This document shows positions 1 through 12,900 of a DNA stretch of 25,698 bases, in pieces; the stretch's first letter is position 1; each line of letters opens with the position of its first letter. Made by a program: the position numbers and the translations under genes. Origin of the DNA: a virus; the IMG/VR virus record IMGVR_UViG_3300018424_000222, positions 1-25,698 of that record. The stretch is one strand, 5' to 3'. Under the pieces are notes generated by a model. That model was not told the DNA's origin. It did no database searches and worked only from the letters and a program-made list of their open reading frames with translations.

Positions 1-981
1 AGGATCCTTGTAGGAGATCTTATATACACGAAGGTTCTCATTCTCTTGGAAAGATCCATCACTGATGACCGACAGGGCATTAATGTTGTTCAGGTTGCCT
101 GCATTAATTGCAGTGGTAGCAATCGCAGTCAGTGTATCCAAAGCAGCCTGCACGTCAGCACAGTTAGCAGCATCTTGGTTATTGCCCTGAGAGTAGTTGG
201 GATCGTATGTATGACCTTCACTGGAAGAAGTCAGATAAGGACCAGGATATGTGGTGGGATCATAGAGTAAGGTCAGATCCTTGTCATACAGCAGGTTGTT
301 GATGGCAAGTTTTGCCATGTCTCTTGCCTTATTGAAGGCAGTGATGGACTCAGCAGTCTCACCAACCAGACCATTGCTGATAGGAGTGCCGCTGGCATCA
401 AAGTAGAATCTAGTGAACTTGACAATACCATAGTTACCATCGCCCTTGATGTCCTGAACCAGAGCATCAACAAAGTATCCAATATCACGACGACACTTGG
501 TCTCGTTGCTGCTATATGTGCTGGGTTCGGAGAGTTCGATCAGATCGGAGAGAGATCCAGCAAGCAGAACCTCAGACACGTTGTCGAACAAGGTTTGCAG
601 GGCAGACTGAACATCAGAGCAATTTGTAGCCCCATAGTTAACAGTATTGCTACCAGCAGTACCATAAGGATTTCCAGGGGAAGGATCAGCAGTGATACCA
701 GTTCCACTAGAACCACCAGTGCTGCGCTCATCGTACAGATTATAGACAGTAGCACCAACAGTATCAGTGCCCGTCAGCATGTTGGTCAGAGCATTCTTCA
801 TGTATCCAAGTGCTTGCTCGAATGCATACTCAGTTGCTTCTGCTTCGTTGTTGATGTACAGGAAAGTCAGACCATCATCACTGAAATACATCTGCAAGAA
901 CTTGCGAGTGTAGACAGTGCCACCTTGGAACATATCCATCGAGATTGCATCGATGAAGTGACCGATATCACGCTGACACTT
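1..981 (-). repeat. C-terminal tandem repeat of the giant protein (KCxRDIG units)
   Basis: Two units of roughly 160 residues follow each other. Each opens with K-C-x-R-D-I-G-x-F-x-D-A (K codons at 979-981 and 496-498) and continues with an aromatic-rich strand. A helical stretch with N-N-L or N-x-L follows, then N-C-x-D-V-Q-x-A-L (asparagine codons at 622-624 and 163-165). The second unit runs close to the window edge and more copies may follow. I have seen this signature in other large cyanophage structural proteins, but its function is unknown to me. Confidence 0.75.
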
Positions 982-3900
982 AGTCGGAGAGGGAATCGGT
1001 AGTGCAGGATACTCAACGGTCATGTCCTCATAGGACTTGGCAATGATGTAATCCTTATTGCGATGGATGAGACGATATGCATCAGCATATCTGCTGAACT
1101 GATCAGTCTGGTTATCACCAGGATAGTAGAATCCAGGATGCTGAACAGCGATTTCAGCATTAGCAAAGTCAACGATCTCTTGCTTATTAGCAGCGATTCT
1201 GTTGGCAGCGTCAAACCATCTGTTCAACGCATCAGTTGCGGGATTACCATAAGTAACGGTAATAGAACGAATTACATCACCAACTGCGATAGTTCCACCA
1301 GTCAGATTCTCATATTCAACTTCTGTCGAGCGAACTTCTTCAAAGTCGAGGAAGTCTGCGTTAACACGATCGTCGCTGTCGAGGATTTCAACGGGCGTGA
1401 TTGTGGTCTTAGAAATGTCATCTAGAATGACATTCTGATTAGTCAAGGAAATGAGACGCTCGAAGATCATACCAAAGAAGGTAGATCCTTTGTTAATTAC
1501 CAGGGTATCGACTACATCACCCAGTCTGACTTCACCAGACACAGTTTCAGTAGTAGCAGTATAAGTTCTAACACCTGCAAATTCGGTATAGCCTTGAACA
1601 GTTTCGCCATCGGTTAAATCAGTCTCACTACTCTTCAAGTAATACAGAACAGGAGGAGATGCCTCAAAGTCAATCTTGACAACTTCACCAGTAGCACCAG
1701 ACGTAAGACCTTCAAACTTATCACCTTCAACCATAGTGGACCATGCGCCAGTAACAGCAGAAGGTCTTACCAGATTGATGCTGACGATAGGATCTCTGTA
1801 AGGTGAAATGCTAGTAATCTTTGCAGCAATATTAGATGCAGCAGAATAGAAGATGTCATTCAGGAACAAGTTATACTGACCTGTCTCAAACTCAGCAGTA
1901 CCAGAAGTCTTAGACAGAACCAGTGCGTCAGAAATGTTGCCATCCAGGTCGAGGTTTGTTTCTTCAATGACGGCAGTGTCGCCATCCATGTTAGTGACAG
2001 TCTCACCAAACTCGAAGATAGTCTTATAGTTGACACTATCAATGTTCAGGATATTTGCATTATATCCAGCATTGAAGAATCTGATATCCTCACCACGATC
2101 AAAGAATCCGTTGGACATATCTGTCACTTGGATGCTGCTATCAGTCAAGTCGATGGAGGTAATCGTTGCTCTCGCACCTGTGGTTTGACCAACGATAATG
2201 TCACCGATAAGAACTGTACCGAATGTGCCACCAATGTTTTGGAGGAACAATTTGGTGAAGGACTTGTCAATGCTTCCAATCAGGGCACTAAATCCAGTTC
2301 TACTAACATCAACGCGCTCGTTCAGAGCAAATGAACCATTGATGTCAACAACATCAATGCTAGTGGCACCTGTTGCAACAACCTTGGCGCTAGTTTCAGT
2401 TTCAAAACCAAAAACGTTGTCACCGATGGAGGGGAAAATACCAGCAATAGTATTCAAATTCAATCTGGTGATAGGCATGAAATCGAACTTGATGTTGCGA
2501 TACACAACCTTAGAGTCAGGTCTCGGTGCCTCAGAGAATACAATCTGGTTACCAACCACCTGATAAGAACTACCAGGAGACTGAATAACACCATTGATGG
2601 TCACGAGCAGTTGGTCATTCTTAACAATGACTTGCTGCCCTTCAACTGTCAGTGGGAATGCTTTGGTGACACCATCGAACTGAGAAGAAATATCATCAAT
2701 CTTCTTAACGATAGAGGTCAGAATTTCCTCAGAGTTGGTCAGTCTCTTCTTACGGAAGAGAACTTCGGAGTTGTTGAAGGTCGAGTAGATCGGTTGAGCA
2801 GCACCGAACGAGGTAATCTCGTTGACGTTAGTGTACTCATTGATGTTCACCTGTTTGGTAAAGTCAGCGGCAACCTTACGACCAGAGATATCTTTACCAC
2901 CAGTCAGTGACAGCTGACCGAACATATTAAAACCAACAGGGTGGTTGTTTTGGAGAATCTGGGACTTCCATCTGTTAATGGGAATCTCAGACTTAATCAC
3001 ATAGGAGAAGTTTTGATAGAAGAAGGAATCTTGAATCTTCTGAACGATCTCGGATGGTTTACCAACGTCATCAGTAAATCTACCAGCAGTCTTGGTAATA
3101 GCATCAATGTTCAGAACACCCTTAGCAATATTGATGTTGTCGATGACACCAGATGCACGAGAGATAACACCCTGCACCTTACCACCAACAACGAAGTCTC
3201 CTTTGGGGTTAGTGACTTTCAGGATCTTGGGTTCGATCTGCCAACCATCGTTGGTTGAAACAATACCAGTGGCAGTTGAAAGTTCTTGTGATTCGCCTTG
3301 GAAGACTTCCTCGCCTTCCAGGAAGCGAGAAGTTTCGACCACTGCTTCTGCTTTACCACCGAAGACCTCAGTGAGCAGCACTTGACGACCAGCACCCTGA
3401 GTTAGGAAGGTAATGAAGTTACCAGACTCAGCGTCAACTGGGGTCAGTGCAAAACGCAGCTGGTCAGATTCGAGACCATTAACTTCACCAGCGATAGCAT
3501 AATAGGTCTGAGTAGCAGACAGACTGGTCAAACCGACGCTGCTGGGTTTCGGCAGTTCGCCAACGGTAGAACCAATCGCGTCAGCACGGAATTGAACCTC
3601 AGCACCAGTGGTAATACCATGAGGGAAGTTAAACTGCAAGTAGTTCAAATCGAGGTTCACAACATAGGTGAACTCAGATTTCAGGGTGACGACTGGTTGC
3701 GAAGAGTAACCAGAACCAGGGTTCTTGATCAGAATCTCAGACAGTCTGTTGTTCTTAACAACTGCTTCTGCCTCAGCACCAGTTCCACCACCACCTTGGA
3801 TGATAACAGCAGGTGCAGAGGTGTAACCAGCACCAGGATCGGTGATGGTGATCTGAGAAAGAATAGAGGTGTTGAAGAGTTGCAGGTTGATTGGGAATGC

Positions 3901-6900
3901 AATCTCAGGACGCAGAGTGTAGTCATGGGAGTAACCGTAACCAAACTCATTATTTTTCAGAGTCTTGATCTTACCGATCTGTCTACCAGTGAGGAATACA
4001 GCAGCGCCAGTACCCTCAGCAGGGATAACAACCTCAATCTCAGCACCAGAACCAGACAATGTAGGTCCGAGGATACCTTGAATGGCATCAATGTCAATAG
4101 AACCAAATGTGTAACCCTTACCAGGATCAGTCAAAGAAACCTGAGTGACAGTTCCAGATCCAATAATATCATCATTCTCAACAGTGATATTACAAAGACC
4201 ACCTTCACCATCACCCAAAATAGGAACCTGTGTATATACGCCAGGTGCATATTCAGTACCACCCGAAAGGATACGCAGTTTCTCAATCTTACGATCAGAT
4301 GCAATATCAGAAATGATAGGTAGTTTCTTGTAGAATCCACCAGGAGAGATCAACTTAATAGAGTTGATAGGACCAATTGCTTTCTTAGAAGTGGTGGAGT
4401 AGATCGTATTGGGTTTGTCTTGGTCATCGAGACCGATCTCAGCATTGTTGAATTCAGGTTCATGCAGCAGTGGGAATCTGAACTCAGTATCACTAATAAC
4501 TTCGCTAATCTGGAATCTACCATCATAGGGAGTCTTGATAACGTCAATAAACGAATTAGATCCCACAGGAGACGTTGAATCAGTTCTGGACGGGTCGAAG
4601 TAGTAAGTAATGTTAGTAACCTCACCACCGATCGTAAACTTGACCACAGGAGTCTCTGTGGCGGAAGAAAGACCAGGAGTGCCTTCACGTTCGATTACGT
4701 TGAAAGAATATTCCAGTTTGTACTGGTTGTCTTGTGCAAACGACAGATAGTAACCAAAGTTGGAAGCATCACTCATATCGAAGATGTAGGAGTGATTTCT
4801 AACCAGAAGCAGTGTTGGGTGCTTGGAAGAGATCTTCACACGAGAAATAGCACCCTGTGCAAATGCAGGATCAGCAGTAGCAGTTGCTCTCAACTTGTAG
4901 GTGAAATCTCTGGAAGAGAAGACTTCCTTAACAAAGAACGAACCATTGAATTCGGCAGTAGTGAATCCTTCAACAAAGAGGATATCATTGTTGGAGAAGT
5001 TGTGAGGAGTCAGTGCAGAACAGTAAATCAGGTCAGTTCTGTTGTCAGCAGTTCTAATGATGTCCTTATTGAGATTTACAGTCAAAGTAATCTCTTTGAC
5101 ACTTGCGAGACCAGAGACCTCGGCAATCTTATTATCAGTATCTTCCTTAGGACCAGCATTGATGCTATTGCCCAAAGAAACAACGTCACCAATAATAAAG
5201 TCAGAACCAGCATATGTATTGACAATTGCTACTCTATAATCTGCCAATGCAAATGGACGGAATCTTGCATAGTCGGAAAGGGGATCATATGTACTAACGA
5301 AGTCCCAGGTGACTGTTCCATCAGCAGCACTACCTGTGGTGTGTGTTGGTCCAACAGTGCCCGATACACCGCCAGTGGCACATTGATACTTGTTTCTACC
5401 GTAGAAGACAACATCGCCAGCAACGTATGTAGTGGTTGCGATCCATTCTGGGTCGGTGGGAGCAGGCCATGGGAAATCTGCAAGATCAACTTCAATATTG
5501 GGCGCTGCACTGATATAAGACCAAAGAACAGCGCCATCAGTTACGATGCCAATTTCATGAGTGGGTGCGGTGGAACCAGATGTTGCATTGTTTGTAGCAG
5601 AGTAAATCTTACCATCGCTCCAAACTTGATCATTGACGGAATATGCCTTACCTGCTTCCCAAGCATTCTGAGAACGCTTTACAGTAAAGGAAATTTCATC
5701 AATGGTATTCTCTTCCTCTTTATCATTCTTGAAGAGATCATCGTCGTTGAAAGTTCCATAGATTTTACCGACCTTGTATGCAGTTCCAAGACCAGGAGTG
5801 TTAACACCACCAACAGGAACTTCTACAATAGTGCCATATGCTTGAACAACGCCATTGTCGTTATACTGTTGAATAATGGACCCCTTCTCAAACTTAACGT
5901 CCTGATTGAAAACAAATTCCCTAACAGCATCGATCTTCTGATAACCAGCATCTCTGATGTAATATTTTGGTACAACAACAGGATCAATTTTCAGTTTTCT
6001 ACCCAGAGGGGTAGGAATGGTCGATGTTTTAGTTGAGTAGGTGTGTCTATTAGTGCTGAATGTATATGTACCAGGTGCAAGAGTAGAAACGACATCAGAG
6101 AAGTCAAGAATTTGCAGACCAGAAGGACCCTCATTCCAAACAGTAATTACAGGATTGGAGAGTGTATTGACATTGAGAGTTGTGTTTGCTGTAAAAGCAA
6201 TACTCTCGGTGTAGTTACCATCATATCCAGCGAAGGTTGTATTGTAATCGCCTCTCTTACTGTGCAGACGATCAAACTTAACCAAATCAAGCGCAGAATC
6301 CTGAGTTGTAATTGTATAACGCTCAGTGGGCACTTGCAGAGAAGAACCACTATAAACTGCACGAGATTCAATAACAATATCATCGATGTTGCCAACAAAA
6401 CTATTGCCCACAAGAGGACCTGCTTCTTGACCACCAACAATCAAGTCATTCATCGAAATTTCATCAACAACTGTTGCAGTTGCAACATTTACACCATCAA
6501 AATAGCAAGAATACACATAGGAACCAAGACTGGGCTCTTCTTTAACCAAAGCAATATGGTGCCAATCACTATCAGCCAAAGTAGTAGCATAAGTCGAACC
6601 AATCGACCAAACAGTAGTTGTGCTACCACCAGAAGGTGCAATTTCAAGTGCAATCTTACCAAAGTTACCATCACCAGAATCGAGGTTCATGATGTACTGA
6701 ACGGTGCTGCCAGAATCATCTTTGGCAGTAATCATCTCAATTCTAGGATTGTTGGTTCCATGAGTAGGTGCCATACGCACCCACATCACATTTGTCCACT
6801 GTTCAGTCAAATTCAGATCTGTCCACTTCACATAGTTGGCATCTGCAACATTTAGCGAATTTGCGCCAAATTTGAAGATAGAAGAATCCTGAGAAACAGC

Positions 6901-9900
6901 ATTGCCATCATATACGCTAATTGTGGACTTATTCTGCTTAGTATCGTCAAAAGTGAGCGTAGCGTTCTCAAATCTATGTACAACCTCTTGAATGGGGTTT
7001 TGGAGGTTCAGTGGGAGGAGAATATCACCAGAGTTGTCAACAGCATGAGTATTGAGTGTGAAACCGATCCCATTATCACTGCTAGTACCATTCCACTGCC
7101 CACGGATCACATTTGTGGAGTAGAGAGTAGTTCCATCATATTTGAATCCAGAAATGACTGCTTGGCGATCATTATCTTCATACGCAACCTCAGTGACAAC
7201 GTTAACGTTGCCAAATACGTCCACAGTGATTCCAGCGTGCTTAATTGACTCAAAATTAACTGTGGGTGCCATGATCTTGGCAAAATCCCACTGAGGAGTC
7301 GCAACAGTCAGTCTAATCTGGTCCAGAGCGATCTTGAAGAAGGCAACACCATAATTCTTGGTGCCATTCCACATATCGCAGACAAAGAACAGATCGTTGT
7401 ACTCATCTAGCACAAATTGAGGTCTTTGAACGTCACCACCAGAAACTGCAAGACGTTTGACATATTGAAGTTCAATATTCGCACCGTCATACTCCATGAC
7501 GCCAAATAGAAGGTCATTATTGTCTTCATCAATGCCACAGAAGGCAACTTGGTTGTCACCGAGGTAATACAGTTGATGCATCTGCTCACCTTCGGTCTCA
7601 GAAGCAAACTTACGCTTCTCTACAACGTCACCTTGGTTATTGAGCTGCATGACCCAGATATCATCAGGATCGGGCGAGTTGGTATCGGTCCAACCACAAA
7701 TATAGACTCTTTGCTCTTCATCCAGGTAAATATCACCAGCATAATCGCGACGAGTCGTACCAGACACACCAGCGATCTCTTTCTGGAACCTTACAATACC
7801 TTCTGGGTTGTTGCCATTATCCAGACCAGACTCATACTTAGCAACCAGGATGTCAGGATTGTAATTAGCAGTTCCTTGGGATTCTGTTTCACCAATCAGG
7901 TAAATGAGGTGGTTAGTTTCGGATGTTTGGTCAAGATACATCTTTTTCCAACGTGCCGTCTTGATGGACGCACTAGGAAGCAAGGATCTGTCCCAAACGA
8001 GACTACCAAGGTCATTATATTTGGCAAGGAATGCTGCACTGTCGCCATTTGGTTGAACGATCTCGCCACAAACATACAGGTTACGATCATCAGCAACTGC
8101 CGAGTCGTGAATCTTGATCTGACAGTTTGTTTGAGTCTCAGAGTAGATTGTGGACCAATAATAAGTCTTCTTAAACTTCTGAGGGTGAGATACACGAATT
8201 TGAGGAGGAAGGTCGGTATCGTAGTTATAACCAGAGTTGATGATGTTTACTTTATCGATCTTACCTGTCGTCACATCCAAATCAATGTCAAGTTCAACGT
8301 CTTGACCAGTAGTTGTGATGATTTCGTAGGTCGGAGGAATCGACTCGTTGTAACCAATACCAGTTTGCAGAACATTAATGGAATCGATGCCTGTAACCAC
8401 AGACATGTAGAATCTCTTGTTCGTATTCTCCGTAATGACTCTGGAACTGACGATAACTTCGTCTTGGGCAATCAGTTCGTGGTCTGTTTCGGTTGTAATT
8501 CTTCCATAGGGGATGTCGTTGATGACTTCCTTTCTATATTGGGAAATGCTGGCACCTTGAACAGATTCAACTTGTGCGCTAGCACCAAAACCGTCCGTTC
8601 CAGTATTATCGAAGAAGAGAGTATCAGAAACCTGATAGGATACACCAGGATTCTCAATAACAAATCCATCGATCTGAGCATTCTCAAATTTCGTTGTCGT
8701 CTCAACTTCGATATCGACTCTGGACTCTGTTGAAACTCTTGGGAAGTAATCATAGATTTGAAGTGCTGCTTCTTCTGTCATCGCCTGTTGTGTGGCGATT
8801 TCATTAGGAGAAATGATACCATCATTATCTATATCCTCTGTTTCAAAGAGAATCAAGAATCCTTCTTTCTCAGTGACCAACTGATCCGACTGTTGGTTTG
8901 GTTGACGATCAATGTCGATATCAACATCCTCATAAGGATCTCTATAACGAGAAACGTCAGAAGGAATGTTTTCCTGAGTTGCGTTCAGACTGAGGTTCCA
9001 AGTATCAACAACAGAGTTGAACTCAGGACCAATAATATAGGGGAATACGGGCAGACCTGCTTCCGATGCATCAATAGTGATGAAGTATGCATAGATGCCA
9101 TCAGGATATTCAGGTGTTTTACAGAAACGTCCGTTATATGGGTCAAGGTCACCCTCTTGGAAGGTATATTCATAGTCATCAATGAATTGACCAGCAGGAT
9201 ACTCGCTCAGAGGAGGTCCATCAACGCGAGCGGGGTTTGGATTAGTATCAATATCATATACAACGTTTGCTTTTAGTTTATAGGAAGAACGCATTCTTCT
9301 GATACCACCATTCTGATCGGTAGGATCAATGTAACCATATGGACCATAGATCGGGTTACCATCAAACGCCCAACCAATAATCGGGGAGTGGGTGATAGAC
9401 GCACCAGTCTCAGTACCTTCCTCAATGAATTGATTGTTCTCGGGGTTCAGAATAACATTGTCACCAACCACATAACGCAGTTCTTTCGGGTCGGAAACGT
9501 GTGCATACTCACCACCATACTGGTTGTTGAAACCAGTGAAGACATAACCGCGAGCAACGTCATACTTACTGCTAAGTTCATATTCAACGTTTTTGTTCCA
9601 TTGGAAGACAGATGCTTCAAACGTTGCAAGTTGACCAACCGCTTCTAGTCTGACAGTAGTATTACCTTGGGTATAACCAACACCTCTGTTGGTAATTTGA
9701 ATAGAGATAACCTTACCCTTATCTTCACCCAAAGTACCGATGACCGCTTTTGCTTGGGCACCGAAACCATCACCATTAATATATACAGTGGGTGCAGTGG
9801 TATATGCAGCACCAGAGTTAATGATAGCGATAGAAACGATACGACCATTAATGACAATTGGTTGTGCCAGGGCACCTTCACCCGAGTTCAGTTTAATATC

Positions 9901-12900
9901 GGGGGTAGAAGTGTATCCACTACCTCTGGCAGTGAGAGTAACGCCAGAGATTTTACCACGGACTTGTGCAGTGGCAGTAGCGCCAGAACCGCCACCACCA
10001 GTAATGGAGATGGTAGGTTGTGATGTATATCCAGTACCAGGGTTACCAACCAGAACACGAGTCACACGACCGTTGGTAACAACTGCTTGTGCGGTAGCAC
10101 CAGATCCACCACCACCAACAATAGAGATCAAAGGTTGTGTGGTATAACCACTACCCTGATCGGTCACTTCAATGGCACTCAGAGCGCCATTAACAATTAC
10201 CTCAGCAGCAGCACCAGAACCACCGCCACCAGTAATTTCTAGTTGTGGTTTGCTGCCAGCATCATAGTCAATACCACCATTAGTGATAGTGATTCCAGTT
10301 ACAGGACCATAAGTAACATAATCTTGATCCTTGTAAGACCATGCAGCAACACCATTGACCCATGCACCGATCGGGGTATTCGGTTTGACGGTAGTTCTAG
10401 TAGATACTGTATTTACATTTCTAGGGAATCTCAGCAGTTTACGCTGGTTACCAGGAATCAGAGCAGATCCTTGGAACGGACCAATCTTATAGTTGGGCAG
10501 ACCAGAGGCAGCAACGTAAACGTAGTCATTATTGAAGAAAGAGTTCTGAACGTTAGAAGTAAACAGAGAGATAACTTCATCAATAGTGGTCTGGGTAGAC
10601 TTACCTCTGTTTAGGTCCACAGACAGGAGGATGTTACCCTGAGGTTCGATGTCAGTGGGAACAGGGATCAGATAAGAGAAAGTAAACTCATCCAGACGTG
10701 CAGTAACCTCAAATGTGCCGTTATACACAGCAGGGTTTGCACCATAGATGGTCACAGCGTCTTCAACGAGCAGACCATGGGGGTTAGAGCAGGTAACAGT
10801 AGCAGTTCTGTTCAGACCACCTGGTTCAATACGATCAACACGGATCAATTTCTTGACGTTGTACAACCAAGACTGCAAACGTTCATCATCGGCAGTAGAA
10901 CCCAGAGCAGCAACATTCAGTTTGTCGCCAGGCAGATAATAGGATCCACTGTCTTCAAGAACAGTTGTTGCCGCCTCAGCAATACCCAGAATACGAAGTT
11001 TAACTTCTGTACTCAGTCCTTTGTTGACATATACAAAAATATCAGAATGAATCGTTGTACCAGGATCCCAGTCCTCTACAACGCCATTCTTGGAACGAGT
11101 ACACTCGATGAATTGGTTCAGAGACTTATCTTTATACTGAACAACCTCTTGATCATCAATAATGATTGTACCGTTCTTTTCTGGCCATCCAATAGTGGAG
11201 TCAACGGTAATAATTCCCTCTGTGGTATCCAGAGGTTCAACTAGGACTGTTTTATAGGGAATCTTAAATTCACCACTCAGAGTTTCTTCGGAAATTGCAA
11301 GTTCGTAAATAACATCAGTACCTTCGATGATCGAAATGACGTTTTCGATCAAAACTGATGCATCTTTGATATTTTGGTCAACAGGATCGGCAATTTGAAC
11401 CAACTGAGCGTTAGTTAAGTTGACGGGATCACCAGAAATCAGTTCTGCACGCAAAATGGTGTCTACGACCCAAGATGCCGCAGACGGAGTGATCATTTCA
11501 TCCTTAGGATAGAAAACATCAATCTCTTCACCGAACAGAATCTTAAATAGATACTGTGTGGCAACTTTTGTACCTTTGGAGAGGTAGAAATCCTTAATAT
11601 CTCTAATAACACGAACAGGATTGACCTGAGAATAGTCAATCTGGATCGTGGGCATATATTGACGACGGAACTTGTCAAATACCTCACGAATAATTTGAGA
11701 ATCGAGGTTATGGACTACTGAACCAGAACTGTGACTTGTTTGAGACAGTGCAGACTCTGGTGCATACACCTGATTACCATAATTATCAAATTCGACAACA
11801 TCAGAGACGCCACGAGCACATCCACGCAGCGAAGAGGGTTCATAATTACGACCACCAGAGAGAATGTTGAAACCAGTAACCTCACCGAAACCAACATCGC
11901 ATGATGCTTGTGCCGAAAGAGGTTCAGCAATGTATACCTTCGGTGGTTGAGTGTCAGAATACCCAGAACCAAAGCTGACGATGTTAATGTCGGTGATCTC
12001 ACCGTTAAAGATGGTAGCAACTGCCTGAGCACCAGTACCACCGATCGATTCGCCCAGAGGACCCTTACGATCGTCTACAATGTAGACAGAAGGAGCGTCG
12101 GTATAACCAGAACCACCTGTCAGCAGGTTGATATTAGTTACATTACCGTTCGCAACGGTCACATCAAGCACCTGTGCGCCCACAGGTTGAATAATACGAG
12201 CACGAGGGGCAGTCAGATACCCTCTACCTCTGTTTATGATAGTTACGCTGACAACTTGACCATCAGGTGATACAGAGCAAGTTGCTTCGGCATTGATGCC
12301 ATCCTCAGGGGCGGGATCAATGTAAATTTCAGGGGGATTGCTATACCCAAGACCAGTCTTGACCACAGAAATCGAATTAGCAACGAGACGACCCTCAGAA
12401 TCGATTACAGGGTCGCTGATCTCAGCACCATTAGGATTGATGAATGAAATGGCAGGAATGAAGTCATATCCAGATCCAGAGTTGGTAATCTCAATACCAG
12501 AAACCTGACCAGTGGTATCATCAACAGTAATTTTCGCTGCTGCCTGAGATCCATTGATCAAATCAGACGGAGGAGTAATGCTAATAACAGGTGGGTTATA
12601 CGAATTATAACCTTGACCACCATTGATCAGTTTGGCATCCTTGATGCCATTGACAAGAGTACGACCAGCGGCAGCTTCACCAATACCAGTCGAAGAAAAG
12701 ATGGAAAGTTTGGGGGCAAAGTTTAGTTCATATCCGCTACCGCCATTTTTAACAATAATTCTATCAATCTCACCATTATCACCAACACGAGCAACTGCCT
12801 CAGCACCTTGACCAACAGTCGGAGACACATATTCAATAGAACGAATATGGAATGTGTCCTGAGTGGAGATATTGATAAAATACTTGATTCTAGTATTATT

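Noticed and set aside
4732-6036. Long plus-strand open frame of 434 codons (and others such as 7549-8733, 3592-4323, 6043-6855)
   Set aside because: All are in the exact antiphase of the giant minus-strand gene. They stay open because that gene rarely uses the codons whose complements are stops on the other strand. Their translations lack protein-like composition and known motifs.
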